A stretch of DNA of 21,855 bases from Hamiltosporidium magnivora (lineage: Eukaryota > Microsporidia > Dubosqiidae). Below the pieces are notes generated by a model that saw only the letters and a list, made by a program, of their open reading frames with translations, was not told where the DNA came from and searched no databases. This document shows, in pieces, positions 1 through 10,938 of the stretch (the first letter of the stretch is position 1; each line of letters begins with the position of its first letter). The stretch spans positions 1 through 21,855 of the forward strand of contig PITI01000107.1 in NCBI GenBank assembly GCA_004325065.1. Direction: 5' to 3'. The position numbers were made by a program, and so were the translations under genes.

Positions 1-360
1 TAAAACCCATTAAAAGCCGAGAAAGCTAAGCAGCAGGTTATACATATTGGTATGAAATTGCACTGTCTAGGTGGACCTCATGCAAATCTCTGATATATAT
101 CTTAGCTAAATGTTTATTGAGTTTAGAAAGTGTTTAGTAAGAGGGAATACTGCAGTGTCTTGGGGGAGCCCAGGTGGAGGCTTCGGCCTTCTATCACACT
201 CCATGCAACGGACAATAAGAACACCGGGCAACTGCCTTGCCTATTAATTAGGTTCTACGCACTTGGTTGATGAAAGACTTTGGGATGTAGGTTTCGCAGG
301 GGTTACCGATGGAGTGTTGAGGTAGCAGTTATATATGTTAAACCTAGAACTGCGTTAATG
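1..360. other. GC-rich, highly self-complementary segment; possible structured RNA or repeat edge
   Basis: This segment is about 42% G+C by my count, and about half G+C from 145 to 240, then falls abruptly to AT-rich DNA near 360. I see these perfect complementary pairs: 24-30 with 101-107; 58-62 with 81-85, enclosing 69-71 with 76-78; 176-181 with 186-191, closing a TTCG tetraloop; 196-204 with 309-317 (9 bp); 227-231 with 237-241; and 325-330 with 348-353. All are visible in the DNA, so either strand could be the RNA. Every frame on both strands is broken by stops. The longest protein-like stretch is plus frame 2, from about 109 to 234, and it is not recognised. I see no motif of rRNA, tRNA, RNase P RNA or SRP RNA. 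It could equally be the end of a repeat such as a retroelement, because contigs often break at repeats. Its left limit lies outside the window. Confidence 0.35.
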
Positions 361-1710
361 TCATAAAAACAAATATAACACTTGCCATTGATTCAAAAAG
401 ATGTGATACTTTTAAATAAATATTCCATAGAGAAATTCTAAAAATCTAACAAAATGTTTTTGAAATTCAGAAATGACTTACGAAATATTTATAATTACAA
501 ATTCATTTTACTATTTTTTTAATCATAAAAAATAGTTCAAATTACAGAAGCATTAAAATTTATAATATATGCAATATTTCGAGAGATTTAGGTTATGTAA
601 CGAAAGCTGGTTTTAATATAAAGCAAATATAAACTATTAATACAAATAAACAAAGGTCTATTAAAGATTCTAAGCTTGGATATCTGTTCAAAATCTTTAA
701 TATTGGTTTAAAATATTATTTTTATAGTATTTTAGATTATAAGTAAATATTCAAATGGTTTCGAAATTTTAAAAAGTCAATTTATAACCGATGATTCTGT
801 TGTTTTTTTTTTGCCGAAAAGCTAGAAGGTTAAGGGTAGAGTTAAAAAAATAATTGTATTCTCTTGGTATATAGAAATTTTAAAAAGATGTTTGAATTAT
901 ATTTTTATGAATAAATTAGCTTTGAGGAGTGAATTCCCTTGAAATCGTAGAAAATTTTAAATTTCCGACTAATTATTATCAAAAGCTAGAATTGATTCTA
1001 TTTAAATCAAGAGTAATTTATAAGGATTTATGTTCTAATTTTCAAGAAATAAATAATTATACTTAAGAAACCGTAGATTATATTCGCATCCAAAATTAAT
1101 AACAAAAATCGTATTTTTACGGACTCGAACGTGCTTGGTCAGACTTTAACACAGTATATTTGTATTAAAAATGCAATCAAATATCGAAAAATATAATTAA
1201 AATAGTAAATTAATGGAAAGTATTGTTTGTGGATAGCTGTTTTTTCCTATTATAGAGTTTTGTCACTTTTAATTTTCTGAATTTTTTTGCGCTTTAAAGT
1301 AAGATTCTACTTAAATACCAGAAAAAAAATAATCATAAAATCAATATAAAGAGGTTTAAAATATATAAAGAAAATATTAAAAATGATTGTTATAACAATA
1401 TTTTAAAGTACTCCTAAAATATTTGAATTGGATTTTTACAATTAAAAATAAACTATGACTGTATAAATCAAACAATGTCTAAAATCTTTTTCTTCTAGTC
1501 AATATTTCCAAAAACCAAATCTCAAATTTATGAGTCTAAATTTTTGTAGTTATTTTTATATTCAGAATCAATGAACCATTGCTCAAATTATTTTTATCCC
1601 GTATACTTATTTAAGGCAAAAAAATCTTTTATAAAATTTACAGTTTCATTGAAAAAGATTGGAATTTACTTCTCAATAAAAAATATTTATTTCCAAAAAA
1701 ATAAACCCAT
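361..1710. other. AT-rich spacer upstream of the dehydrogenase gene
   Basis: Very AT-rich DNA with many A and T runs and frequent stops. I see no gene, tRNA or repeat. A sequence near 1117-1135 resembles a tRNA T-loop but its flanks cannot form the stem. The last part carries the probable promoter and leader of the gene that starts at 1711. Confidence 0.6.
1706..1708 (+). promoter_or_regulatory. CCC-type signal just upstream of the start codon
   Basis: The trinucleotide CCC lies two bases before the ATG at 1711, inside an otherwise AT-only leader (about 20 bases of A and T with a single CC). CCC-like or GGG-like motifs immediately upstream of start codons are an established feature of microsporidian genes and help fix translation starts. 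The motif is visible here; its function is inferred from that precedent. Confidence 0.45.
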
Positions 1711-3096
1711 ATGGATGTTGGACTTATTGGACTTGGAGTAATGGGAAAAAACCTTGTATTGAATATTGCAGATCATGGATATAGTGTAGCTGTTTATAAC
1801 AGAACATACAACAAAACAATCGAATTTATAACCGAAACAAACAAAAATACTATAAAAGGATATGAAAAACTCGAGGATTTCATTTTTTCATTGAAAGAGC
1901 CTAAAATAATATTTATAATGGTTATGGCAGGTACAGCTATCGATAAAATACTAGAAGAAATATCTGGTTTTTTAGGTATAAATGCAGTTGTTATAGATGG
2001 TGGAAATTCTCATTATTTGGATACTGAAAGAAGATGTTATAAATATTTTGGAAGATTTAACTATATTGGATGTGGAATATCAGGTGGTGAAGATGGAGCA
2101 AGATATGGGCCGTCGTTAATGCCAGGTGGGAATAAAGAAGGATGGGTTCTAATCAAAGAACTTTTATGTGGAATTTCAGCTAAGTTTAAAATCGGAGAAA
2201 ATGAATTTCCTTGTTGTGAATGGATGGGGGAAGGTGGTTCAGGCCATTTCGTTAAAATGGTTCATAATGGAATCGAATATGGTGATATGGCTATTCTTTC
2301 TGAATTATATCTTATAATGAAATATTTGGGAATGGAAAATGAAAAAATGGCGGATACTTTTAAATCTTGGAATGATGAACATCAATTCTCTGGATATTTA
2401 TTGAATGTTATGGAATTGGTTTTGAAAAAGAAAGAAAAACAAGAATATATAATTAATAGTATCGAAGATAAAAGTGAACAGAAAGGAACTGGTAGATGGT
2501 GCGTTGTAGCATCAATTGAAAATACAACACCTTCAACTTTGATGGCGGAATCAGTTTATTCCAGGTTTCTTTCAAATCAAAAAGATTTAAGAATAGATTT
2601 TTCTAAAAAGATTGATGATTGTTTAGAAATTACGAATGATATAAATTTAAATGAAGATGATTTAAAGCGAACATTTTTTATGGCGAAAGCTGTTTCTTAT
2701 GTTCAAGGATTCAATTTGCTAAGAAATGGGTCTAAAAATAACAACTGGGATTTAAATTTACCGAGTATTACAAGAATATGGAGAAATGGCTGTATAATTC
2801 GAAGTAATTTTTTAGAAGTCATTGAAAATATTGTTCAGGAAGTTGATGAAAACTTTGAATTATCAGATATTTTTATAAACATTTGTAAGCAAAATATTCA
2901 AAATCTAAGAAAAGTTGTTGGGTTTTCTATTTGTAAAGGGATTCCAGTTCCAGTATTAAGTGCATGTTTAGAATTTTTCGATATTTTAAATACTAAGAGA
3001 GGAGGTGGCAATATAATTCAAGCTCTGAGAGATTATTTTGGATCTCATATGGTAAGATTCTTGGGAAAAGATGAAGACGAACATGTGGAATGGTGA
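1711..3096 (+). CDS. GND1: 6-phosphogluconate dehydrogenase, decarboxylating
   Basis: This enzyme oxidises and decarboxylates 6-phosphogluconate to ribulose 5-phosphate, reducing NADP+, in the cytosolic oxidative pentose phosphate pathway. The 461-aa product aligns end to end with the family (usually about 470-490 aa). The NADP-binding GxGxxG is at residues 7-12 (GLGVMG), followed by the cofactor-contact motif YNRT at 29-32. The substrate-binding SGGEDGARYGPSLMPGG is at 124-140. The catalytic block HFVKMVHNGIEYGD spans 179-192, with K182, H185, N186 and E189 matching the known catalytic and binding residues. The family signature QKGTGRW is at 257-263 and R285 matches a known phosphate contact. 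RDYFGSH at 440-446 supplies the C-terminal Arg and His. QKGTG is the form seen in animal enzymes. No introns are needed. The start is fixed by the Rossmann strand beginning at residue 3 and by the CCC motif just upstream. All key residues are present, so it should be active. Confidence 0.97.
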   Translation: MDVGLIGLGVMGKNLVLNIADHGYSVAVYNRTYNKTIEFITETNKNTIKGYEKLEDFIFSLKEPKIIFIMVMAGTAIDKILEEISGFLGINAVVIDGGNSHYLDTERRCYKYFGRFNYIGCGISGGEDGARYGPSLMPGGNKEGWVLIKELLCGISAKFKIGENEFPCCEWMGEGGSGHFVKMVHNGIEYGDMAILSELYLIMKYLGMENEKMADTFKSWNDEHQFSGYLLNVMELVLKKKEKQEYIINSIEDKSEQKGTGRWCVVASIENTTPSTLMAESVYSRFLSNQKDLRIDFSKKIDDCLEITNDINLNEDDLKRTFFMAKAVSYVQGFNLLRNGSKNNNWDLNLPSITRIWRNGCIIRSNFLEVIENIVQEVDENFELSDIFINICKQNIQNLRKVVGFSICKGIPVPVLSACLEFFDILNTKRGGGNIIQALRDYFGSHMVRFLGKDEDEHVEW

Positions 3097-3102
3097 AATA
3101 AA
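3097..3102 (+). terminator. AATAAA polyadenylation signal touching the stop codon
   Basis: A canonical AATAAA begins directly after the TGA stop at 3094-3096 of the dehydrogenase gene. A poly(A) signal this close to the stop codon fits the very short 3' untranslated regions known in microsporidia. The hexamer is seen; its use is inferred, and in such AT-rich DNA it can also occur by chance. Confidence 0.45.
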
Positions 3103-5662
3103 AGTCTTTTGTTTTACATTTATACAAATATTTTAATTTTCTTGATTTTAATGAATTTTTTAATTTAGAAAATCGTATTTAAAAATTATGAAAATTTATA
3201 CAACTTAGTGATACAAAAAAATCGAAACTAAGATACGTTCGATTATAATTCTCGAACGTATATTTATTAAAAATTTCAAAAAAAACTGGAAAAAGTCTAG
3301 AAATTTTTTCATATGCAACCAAAGAATATTGGTTTTAAATATTTGATTTACACAATAATTCTGGCGTAAGAAGGTAAATTATATAAAAAACATTAAAAAT
3401 ATGTGTAAAAAAATATAAATTTAATTATATACTTACATAAAAATTTCAGACTTTTTCACATTTAAGGTCAAATTGTATTGCCTTTTTCGCGTTGATTTAA
3501 TTTTAAATATCCAAATATTGCAAAAATTATATTTTTTCAATTCATTCCCATATATAAATTTATTTTAATGAATATTTATTAGAATTCCGCTATTTCGTTA
3601 TAATATCAGTCAAAAATCGAAGCTATTTATTATAAACAAACTCAGCTTTAATACTTCATTTCTATTATATTTTTGATTTAATTTTAGGTGATTTTTAGTT
3701 ATATTTTACTTTAATGTGACAATATCTCATATATACACCTAATATTCCTTAGATATCAATTGAATCATTGTTCTCGAATAAAATAAATAAATTTATAAGT
3801 TTCGGTTTTTCAAAAATTTCTGGTTTTGCAGACCTTTTTTTTCTCAATTTGAATACATAATTTCCATAAAATCCGATAACTTTCGATAGCTGATTAAATC
3901 AATTTAAAGATCTAATTAGATATGGAAGCACTCTCAAAAAGGATTTTATTCTAAGATTTAAATTCAATTTCGATATTTTTTCGTATTTTACTTATTTTCT
4001 ACAATTTTAATTCATATATTGAATCTACTGATAAATATAAACAGAGTCGAAACTTTACTTGTACAAAAAAACTATATTTCAAAAAATATTAAAGAAAACT
4101 CGGCGTAAAATAGAAAAATTTGTTTTTTTTAAAAGTCCTTCCCTAAATTTTATATTTATCTATTCTTTGAACTAATAAGTATGTTACCATATATATGTTT
4201 TACATTTGGCATTAGAACATTTTTCGAAATAATTTTACCATTTCGATCGATTTTGTCTTAGAATCAGCATGAAAATATTTAATTTTTGCCTTCAAAATAC
4301 ATAGGGTTTATATTCGGAATATAGGAGAAAAACATGATTTATATCAAAGATCCTTAAAAAATCAATTTCAAAAATCTATTCAGTGGAATACAATATGGGA
4401 TGTTGCTATCATGTTTAAAATTAAATTTAAATCATTACACAATTTATTTATCAATTTTAAAATTTATGGATAACGAAAAATAATTTAAACTTATCAGAAT
4501 ATAATAAATCCATGAAGAAATCTAGTTTTTTAAATTATATTTATCTTCTTCTCATACTGAGATATCTCAAAACCACTTGTTCTCTTATATTTCCGGTTGG
4601 CATACACCGTATTATGTAGAATTCAAATGGTTCGCTACTATCAAGCATTTGTATTAACATCTGCTTTTATAGAAGGTACATTTTGGATCATCCTCGGGCA
4701 CATACTGTAAACACTTCTAACGGAACTATTCTTTGTATAATAAAGTTCATGATCAACAATGCTTTATAAGGCAAACCCTTTGAAAAAATATCACCTTATT
4801 ACCCCCTGTTGCTTTTTATCCTAGTCACACATTAAAAATGCTTTCACGATTAGAATGGCAATCTTTTTACTAAAAATTTTCTTTCGCCTAAAAAAATATT
4901 TTCGATATTTCTATTTTGAAAATAGCAAAGATCAGAGTTCATCCATATTAAATTTTAGAGTATTGTTCTTATTTTTAGTATATATTGATAATTTTGAAAT
5001 ATCTAAAATCTGGAAATGCCAATTTATGTAATTTATGCTGTGAGGAGAATATATTTTTAGCAAAGTAAACATTTTTTTCTTTGTATTCGAGTCAAGATAA
5101 TCCTATAATATGGAAGTGCAAAGTTCTTAAGGTAGGAAATCATATGCATTTGATTCGGATAAGATGGTTAGATATTCGATTATAATTCTTATGGCATCTA
5201 ATAAGAGTAAATATGTCCAAAATTACTAACAGCACAATATTATGTTGATATTATATCTACTATTAATTATATACTAATTTTTTCAAATAATAAAATACAT
5301 GAAAAAGGCATATGAATTATGCAATTCTCTTTAAAATATTATATACTTTTTTTCATAGATTTTATGCCAGCAATTTATTTTTCAAATAGCATTTATATTA
5401 TAGTTTTAATTAAAGACAGTATGAGGACAGTCTAAATTATCTTTGATAATTTCCATACATAGTAACTCGAGAATATTACATTTTTAAAAAAAATTGGTTA
5501 ATTTATATTCAAATTAAGTATACTAACTAATGGTTACTTCTTTAATGTATAGGTTATACATGATTTGCGATCAACATACTATGTTAGTTGTGTTCTTCAC
5601 ACTTTTGACTTTTTTGCAAACTTTTTTATTTCATTTTTGACTTTTCGGTTTCTGCCATTGAT
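3103..5662. other. Long AT-rich spacer with one GC-richer island
   Basis: Most of this stretch has no reading frame longer than background and no RNA gene. At 4561-4860 the G+C rises clearly and several frames stay open longer than usual. One plus frame is open for about 49 codons from 4561, and the opposite strand also gives protein-like but interrupted stretches. I recognise no family. It is best described as a possible eroded gene or mobile element. Confidence 0.45.
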
Positions 5663-6303
5663 TTATTTGTTTAAATACTTGAATTTTTTGTGGTTATTTT
5701 GCGAGTCTTTCAATAACAATTGTTCTATATTGTACCGTCTATAGATAAATGGTATAATAAGAATAACCACACTAAAACCATATGCTTGGCAATTACTGAG
5801 TGAAATTGGTGCGAAATTCTCTGTTTGAATTTTTAGTTGGAAAAAAACCAATTGAATTTTCAAGTGCTTTTTAGGACAGTATATAAAGTCTAAAGGATAA
5901 AAAAAGTTAAATCCTTTCTTCAAAATAGGTCGTCGTTGTTTTATCTAACTAGATTAGATACTATATCCGGCTATATAAGTAATTACAATGTAAAAGCCGA
6001 AAATATGATCTTTTTCTCTCGGGTGTGAGAACTCAGGGAATGTAGATTTATAAAACATGCCATATAGAAAGAAAAAAAATCTAAGAGCGAGTGCTTTTTA
6101 GAGTATAAAATTGCAACATCTAGATGTATCTCATGTAATTTATAGAGATAAATTTTAGTTGATAGTCTATTTTGTTCAAAAGACGCATAGCAAACGAGAA
6201 TGCTTACTTCTATGAAATAGAAAGGTGGTTTATAAGTGAGATTACACATCAAGCAACATAAATTGATAGAATTTAGAGAGCCTAGCTCTGACCATTAAAA
6301 AAG
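5663..6303 (-). pseudogene. Weak candidate: degraded coding remnant, two offset open frames
   Basis: On the minus strand one frame is open for about 107 codons (6303 down to 5983). A second, in another frame, is open for about 90 codons, down to its stop at 5663. The region is GC-richer than its flanks. The two pieces follow one another in the same direction with a break near 5925-5985, as expected of a frameshifted gene. Neither piece has an ATG near its start; the available starts are TTG. Neither resembles a family I know, and in DNA this AT-rich one open stretch of about 100 codons can occur by chance. The plus strand of the same region has many stops. Treat this as a prompt for a homology search rather than a gene call. 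Confidence 0.15.
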
Positions 6304-6789
6304 TTTCATATGTTTTGCAGATGAATGATTCCGGATATAACTATCTAAAGGATACAGATAGATAACAGGTAAACGGGTATTCCTCTAAAAACTACAATAC
6401 ATTGATGCATTGAACCAATATAACACACAAACTTTTAAAGATGATAAAATATTTATTAACTTATATTCTGTATATTGAAAATATTTTTATGTTGGAACTG
6501 CATCAAAAAATTTTATTCTTTTTAAAAGCATGAAAGTTATTTTTTAGATTGAATTTACAAATTGTATAATATTTGACGTCGATGACATCAAAAAATATAA
6601 AATATAAGAATTGATACTCGGGTTTTTAATGGAAATCAAATTTAGAAATTTTAATTTATAAATGTCACATACGCTTCTGAAATGGTCAAAACATATTATT
6701 GCTTTACATATTCACAAATTCCTATCAGAATCTTAATTCCTTCATATAATATTTGTATAGAATATTAATATTTATTTGTAACTTAATTT
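6304..6789. other. AT-rich spacer downstream of the LRR pseudogene
   Basis: No gene or RNA is seen. The part next to 6790 may include the last eroded codons of the LRR pseudogene: the intact copy has about 20 further residues there, and a stop-rich stretch of similar spacing is present. Confidence 0.5.
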
Positions 6790-9065
6790 TGCTTTTAGAA
6801 AGTAGTTTCAATGAAAATATATATATCAAACAATCCTTTTCTGTAAGTAATAAGAACCATGAATTTTCAATGACAATTTGATTAAATTTTTAAAATTTCT
6901 TAAATAACTAAGATCTATCATGTTTATTTCAACATCACGCAAGATTAATATTTTTGAAGAATTTATAAATGCACAGTCAGATCCTAATCTAAAAAAAACC
7001 AAAATTAGAAAACTTACATCCTGTCAGATTAAGATCTTCTAAAACTTCAAAATTTTTTATTATATTCAGATCGTTTAGAATTAAATTACAATGCAACAGC
7101 GACATTATATTTAATCTTATATTGCACATCGAAGATAATTTTGTTAAAAAACCCAAGTTATTTTCACAGTAAGACAATTCAAATTTTTCTAGGAAATCAA
7201 GCTTGCTTAAGATGTCTAATTTGTCTATTATTACTATATTAGTGCTATAAAAAGCCAAAAATTTAAGATATTTAGGCTTTGAATTGAACAAATGCAAATC
7301 CTGATCGATTCAAAAACACAAGATTCGAATATTAACGCTTCTAAACTTTCTAAATTAAATATTTCAATTAAACATTTTTCTCCGATATTCATATTATGAA
7401 GACAAATTTGCTTTAATATTTTGTATGAATCCCATAAAACAATTTCTAAATTTCTCTTCTCTGAAAAATCGTTTTCAATATGCAAAGTTTTTAATCGTTG
7501 CTTTTTTAAGAGAATATCGTTAAATTTAGTACTTAAATGGCTCTGTTGAATGGTTAATTCTTCCAAATCATTTAAGTTTTCTATTGCCCTCAAGAAATAG
7601 TATTCCGTTTTTTCATTCATTTCATAGTTTTGCAGTTTTAGAATTCGCAAGAATTTAAAATAGAATAAAGAATCGCAAAACTCTTTTGGTATTTTCAAAG
7701 AATAGAATGAAATTTCTAAGTGCAAAGTATATTGAACAATACTAACCTTACTAAACCCATCAAAAAATGATTGTTCTGATGCTATACTATTGAAGGAAAG
7801 TATAAGAGTAGATAAATTCACTTTACAAAATAACTTACACCACCAAATGGAATTTATTTTTATATTTACAAATGAAATGTATTCCAACTTTTCAATTGAA
7901 TCAATATATCGATCGAGGAAAAGTGCGGTTTCAAATATTTCAACATTGTAAAACACCAATCCTCTAAGTTTTTTTTCTCCAAAAATGTCCTAAGAAGACT
8001 TGATGAGATGTTTAAACGTTCAAATCGTAAAAATTCTATATCATTTCTACATACAATACCAAGATTCATTAAAAAATTAGATGAAGAATATCCTTTAAAA
8101 TTATAAAGAGTTATAGATTTGAATATTGGACGCGAAAAAAGGAGACATGTAAATTCTATACTAAGGATATTTTGTATAGAGCCATCTAGTATTAAGGATT
8201 TCTAATTTATTTCATTTAATAGAATTTGAAAGAAATTAAAAATGATCTGATCTCGTAGCAATTTTTCAAGGTGTAATAATACTCTACTGCTATCAATAGA
8301 AATATTTTTATAGGGAATATGTTTATCAAAATATACAAAATCATAATATCTCCTAGTATTTTTTATTAAAATTAGATTGCCATCGCGAAATATATTATTT
8401 ATCATCCAAATATTTAAAAGGCCGGAAATAAAAGATTTCGTAATATAGAAATCCATTTTTGACCAAAAATTTAAATCCATTAGTCCTTGTATATATGTAC
8501 AATTTTTCTTCAAAAAACTTTTGTTAGGAGTTAAAAATATTTTAAAAATTAAAGCTTGAATGAATTTACTCATATTTTTGTTATTTATAGCTTTTAAATA
8601 TTTAAACCCAATCAATATAGTTTTTATATCAATATGGTTTACTTCATCAGGTATTTCTGTAATGTCCTTAGTTGATTTTAAAAAATATAATAAATCAAAA
8701 TTACATTCGATTTTTCCATTTGGTCTATCAGATATAGATAGATTCAAGATATTATTAAGGCTTTCAAAATTGATAAAATGGTCTTTTTCGTATGCAAAAA
8801 TTTTAGTGTTTTTTTCGTCTAAAATCGGTTCGCTATTTAGTAAATCAAGCTTGAAATCTTCATTATTTGCTCCCAAATACGTTTCTGGTTGCCTTTTCAT
8901 GTCAAGAAATATAATTTTGGAGTTTTCATATTGTTCAAACCTATAAACGTATTTATATGATGCTATTGTATCCAATAAACAAAGAATGTACCCAAATAGA
9001 ACCGAATTATTCACAAATGTATTTCCAGAAAATCTTTTCTTATATCGTGTTGTAAAATTGTTCAT
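6790..9065 (-). pseudogene. Decayed paralogue of the neighbouring secreted LRR protein
   Basis: Read from ATG 9063-9065, this copy follows the intact LRR gene at 12483-14822 along its whole length. The first 287 codons are open and include the N-terminal hydrophobic segment and the EIPDEVN...IDIK block. A TAG at 8202-8204 then replaces the TTG (Leu) of the intact copy. After the stop the same frame continues to about 7970, where a run of eight A (gene strand, 7969-7976) shifts the frame. The LRR region then runs to about 7290, shifts again near 7290-7310, shifts at a T8 run (6991-6998) and once more near 6837-6845. The last recognisable residues end near 6795, about 20 residues short of the intact C-terminus. 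Repeats such as LEKFELSYC and LEDLNLTGC match repeats of the intact protein. Two breaks lie in homopolymers and could be sequence errors, but the substitution stop and the other breaks make true decay more likely. Confidence 0.88.
8202..8204 (-). other. Premature in-frame TAG in the LRR pseudogene
   Basis: The gene strand reads ...AAT TAG AAA..., where the intact paralogue reads ...AAT TTG AAA... at residue 288. This single T-to-A change turns Leu into stop, while the downstream codons still align in the same frame. It is not a homopolymer slip. Confidence 0.85.
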
Positions 9066-10938
9066 CCATTATGAAATTAGCAAAAACCAAGTAGTTTTTT
9101 TATATTTATAATAACAAAAATCAGTAGAATATTCTTATCATTCTTTAGATGAAAATTTAATGATTTAATATATTCTTATCCTGAGGAAATTTTGGTAAAT
9201 TTGTTTCAATATTTCTTTTTACAGACTTCTAATATAAAAATATTTTTTATTTATCTATTTAATTAAAAAATATTAAATATTAAAAAACGAATATAATAGA
9301 AAGAGAATTAGAAACAAGAAAAATACCTTCCAAATTAAAAACCCAAGATTTTAGTAAATAATTAATAAATAAAAACAAATTTTACAACTCCTTTATTGTA
9401 ATATATATTTATTTGGAAGTACGAAAAATACTTATAAATTCAAAAATATCGGGTATAATGCTTAAAATCTCTTATAAATCTAACTGTCTGTAAATTATGA
9501 ATTCGAATCTTCGAGATTACACACATTTTTAGATGAAGAAATTTCTATTAATTTACATTATTCTTATTTCATTTTACTGCGCCATCTTTAATTTGTTTCT
9601 TCTTTTATTTTTTCGTAATATATAATGAGCATGAGATTCAATTAAATATTTGCTGTCTTTTTATGTACTTTATTTTTTGTTATCATATGTTTGTGCTATG
9701 ATACACTTCTTATGCAACAGCAAACCTTATATGCAGAATCTTTTCATATAAAGAAAACCTGTTCCTCTCACCTTCAAATTCGCTTCAAATATTTTCTTAG
9801 TCAAAAAATAGTTTAATTTGTCTTTTTGTATTAGAAAGAAATAAAGTTCTATTTTTATATATAACAATATATGTATTTTCTCTGTGAATTAGACTGTCAA
9901 TATAGGGATTTATCCTATATATGACGTTATATTACTAACTGGTTTAATTAGGAAATTTGTATTAAAATGTGCTAATTTACAATGTAATGATTTAATGAGT
10001 GTTAAGATAAGAAATATAGGTCAAAGGGTGATGTTTATATGGAGGTTAAACGATGGTAATATACATAAAAATAAAGAAAATGGTATAGTAGGTTAAATAT
10101 TTTTGTAACATATAAGTTTTACTGAGGCGGTTTTGTTTTTTATCATCTTGAATATAGATAAGGTGTGTTTTGTAAAACTAAAAATGAGCACGCAGAAGCA
10201 GATTTGTCCCCTTAAAAAACCTTGAAATGTATCCTTTGTACTATAAGCCAATAGTTTATTTAAAAGAACACCTCATTAATCTGAAGCCTAAACGCTTTCC
10301 ATGTGATTTATATTCGAAGGTTTCAACATCGTTGAGAGAGTAAGCAATTTGAACAAATCTAAAAAAAAGGTTGAATATTAGTCAGGCTGTATACATTTGT
10401 TCAAACAAGAAGAGCTGGTTCACTTGATACGTGATTAGTATACAAGGCTAAACCGAAAAGGTTTAAGGAACTTAGAAGTAAATATTGAAGTATGAGTAAA
10501 TATAAAGAAGTGCCGTAAATTTATCTATGTTGACAATATTCGATAAGACACGACGTCTTTTGCTGTATGATACTTTTAAATCTCAAAAAACACCCTGTTA
10601 TTCCCAAAAATATCCTCTCGTGTTTTCCTTCTAATTCGAAAGCTATGCTAAATATAAAATGGCTATATGAGTAAGCACATTCGACTTTATTTGCGAGAGA
10701 TAGATCTTGACTTGTATTCTCAAATAATGTATAAAATAATTTTTTTGTTTTTAAAAAAATATATGTCTATAAATTAATAACATAAAATTGATGAAAATTG
10801 TTCTATTTGCACCAAATTAATCATCAAATAAATTAAATAAGTGCGAAATAATCGAAACACATTTCGATATAAAACTTAAGTATATTGTTCGAAAATAACA
10901 TCCGAAATTTCCACAAAATAATGCATTTTATATTGTAA
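9066..10938. other. AT-rich spacer with a GC-richer patch at about 10120-10720
   Basis: No gene, tRNA or clear repeat is seen. From about 10120 to 10720 the G+C rises and plus frame 1 has protein-like stretches between stops, for example open codons around 10381-10485. The stop density is close to background, so I do not call a gene. A T-loop-like word near 9499 has flanks that do not pair. Confidence 0.5.
9116..9135 (-). promoter_or_regulatory. Upstream element shared by both LRR copies (pseudogene side)
   Basis: The plus-strand words AAATCAGTAGAATATT start about 53 bases upstream of the pseudogene ATG. The intact copy has AAATCAGTAAAATATT about 39 bases upstream of its ATG. The surrounding spacer is otherwise dissimilar. 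It may be a promoter element or simply residual duplicated flank. Confidence 0.3.

Noticed and set aside
1..30. Minus-strand resemblance to the 5' end of U2 snRNA
   Set aside because: Only a short TCTCGGC-like word matches, and the following bases do not continue as U2.
1117..1140. T-loop-like word suggesting a tRNA
   Set aside because: The flanking five bases do not pair and no acceptor, D or anticodon arm can be drawn.
8560..8946. Plus-strand ORF of 128 codons
   Set aside because: It lies antisense to the well-matched N-terminal part of the LRR pseudogene and is its shadow.
6790..9065. Programmed frameshifting or readthrough that would keep the second LRR copy functional
   Set aside because: At least five separate disruptions and loss of the C-terminal end make simple decay far more likely.
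9495..9515. TTCGAAT word suggesting a tRNA T-loop
   Set aside because: The stem bases do not pair and no cloverleaf surrounds it.
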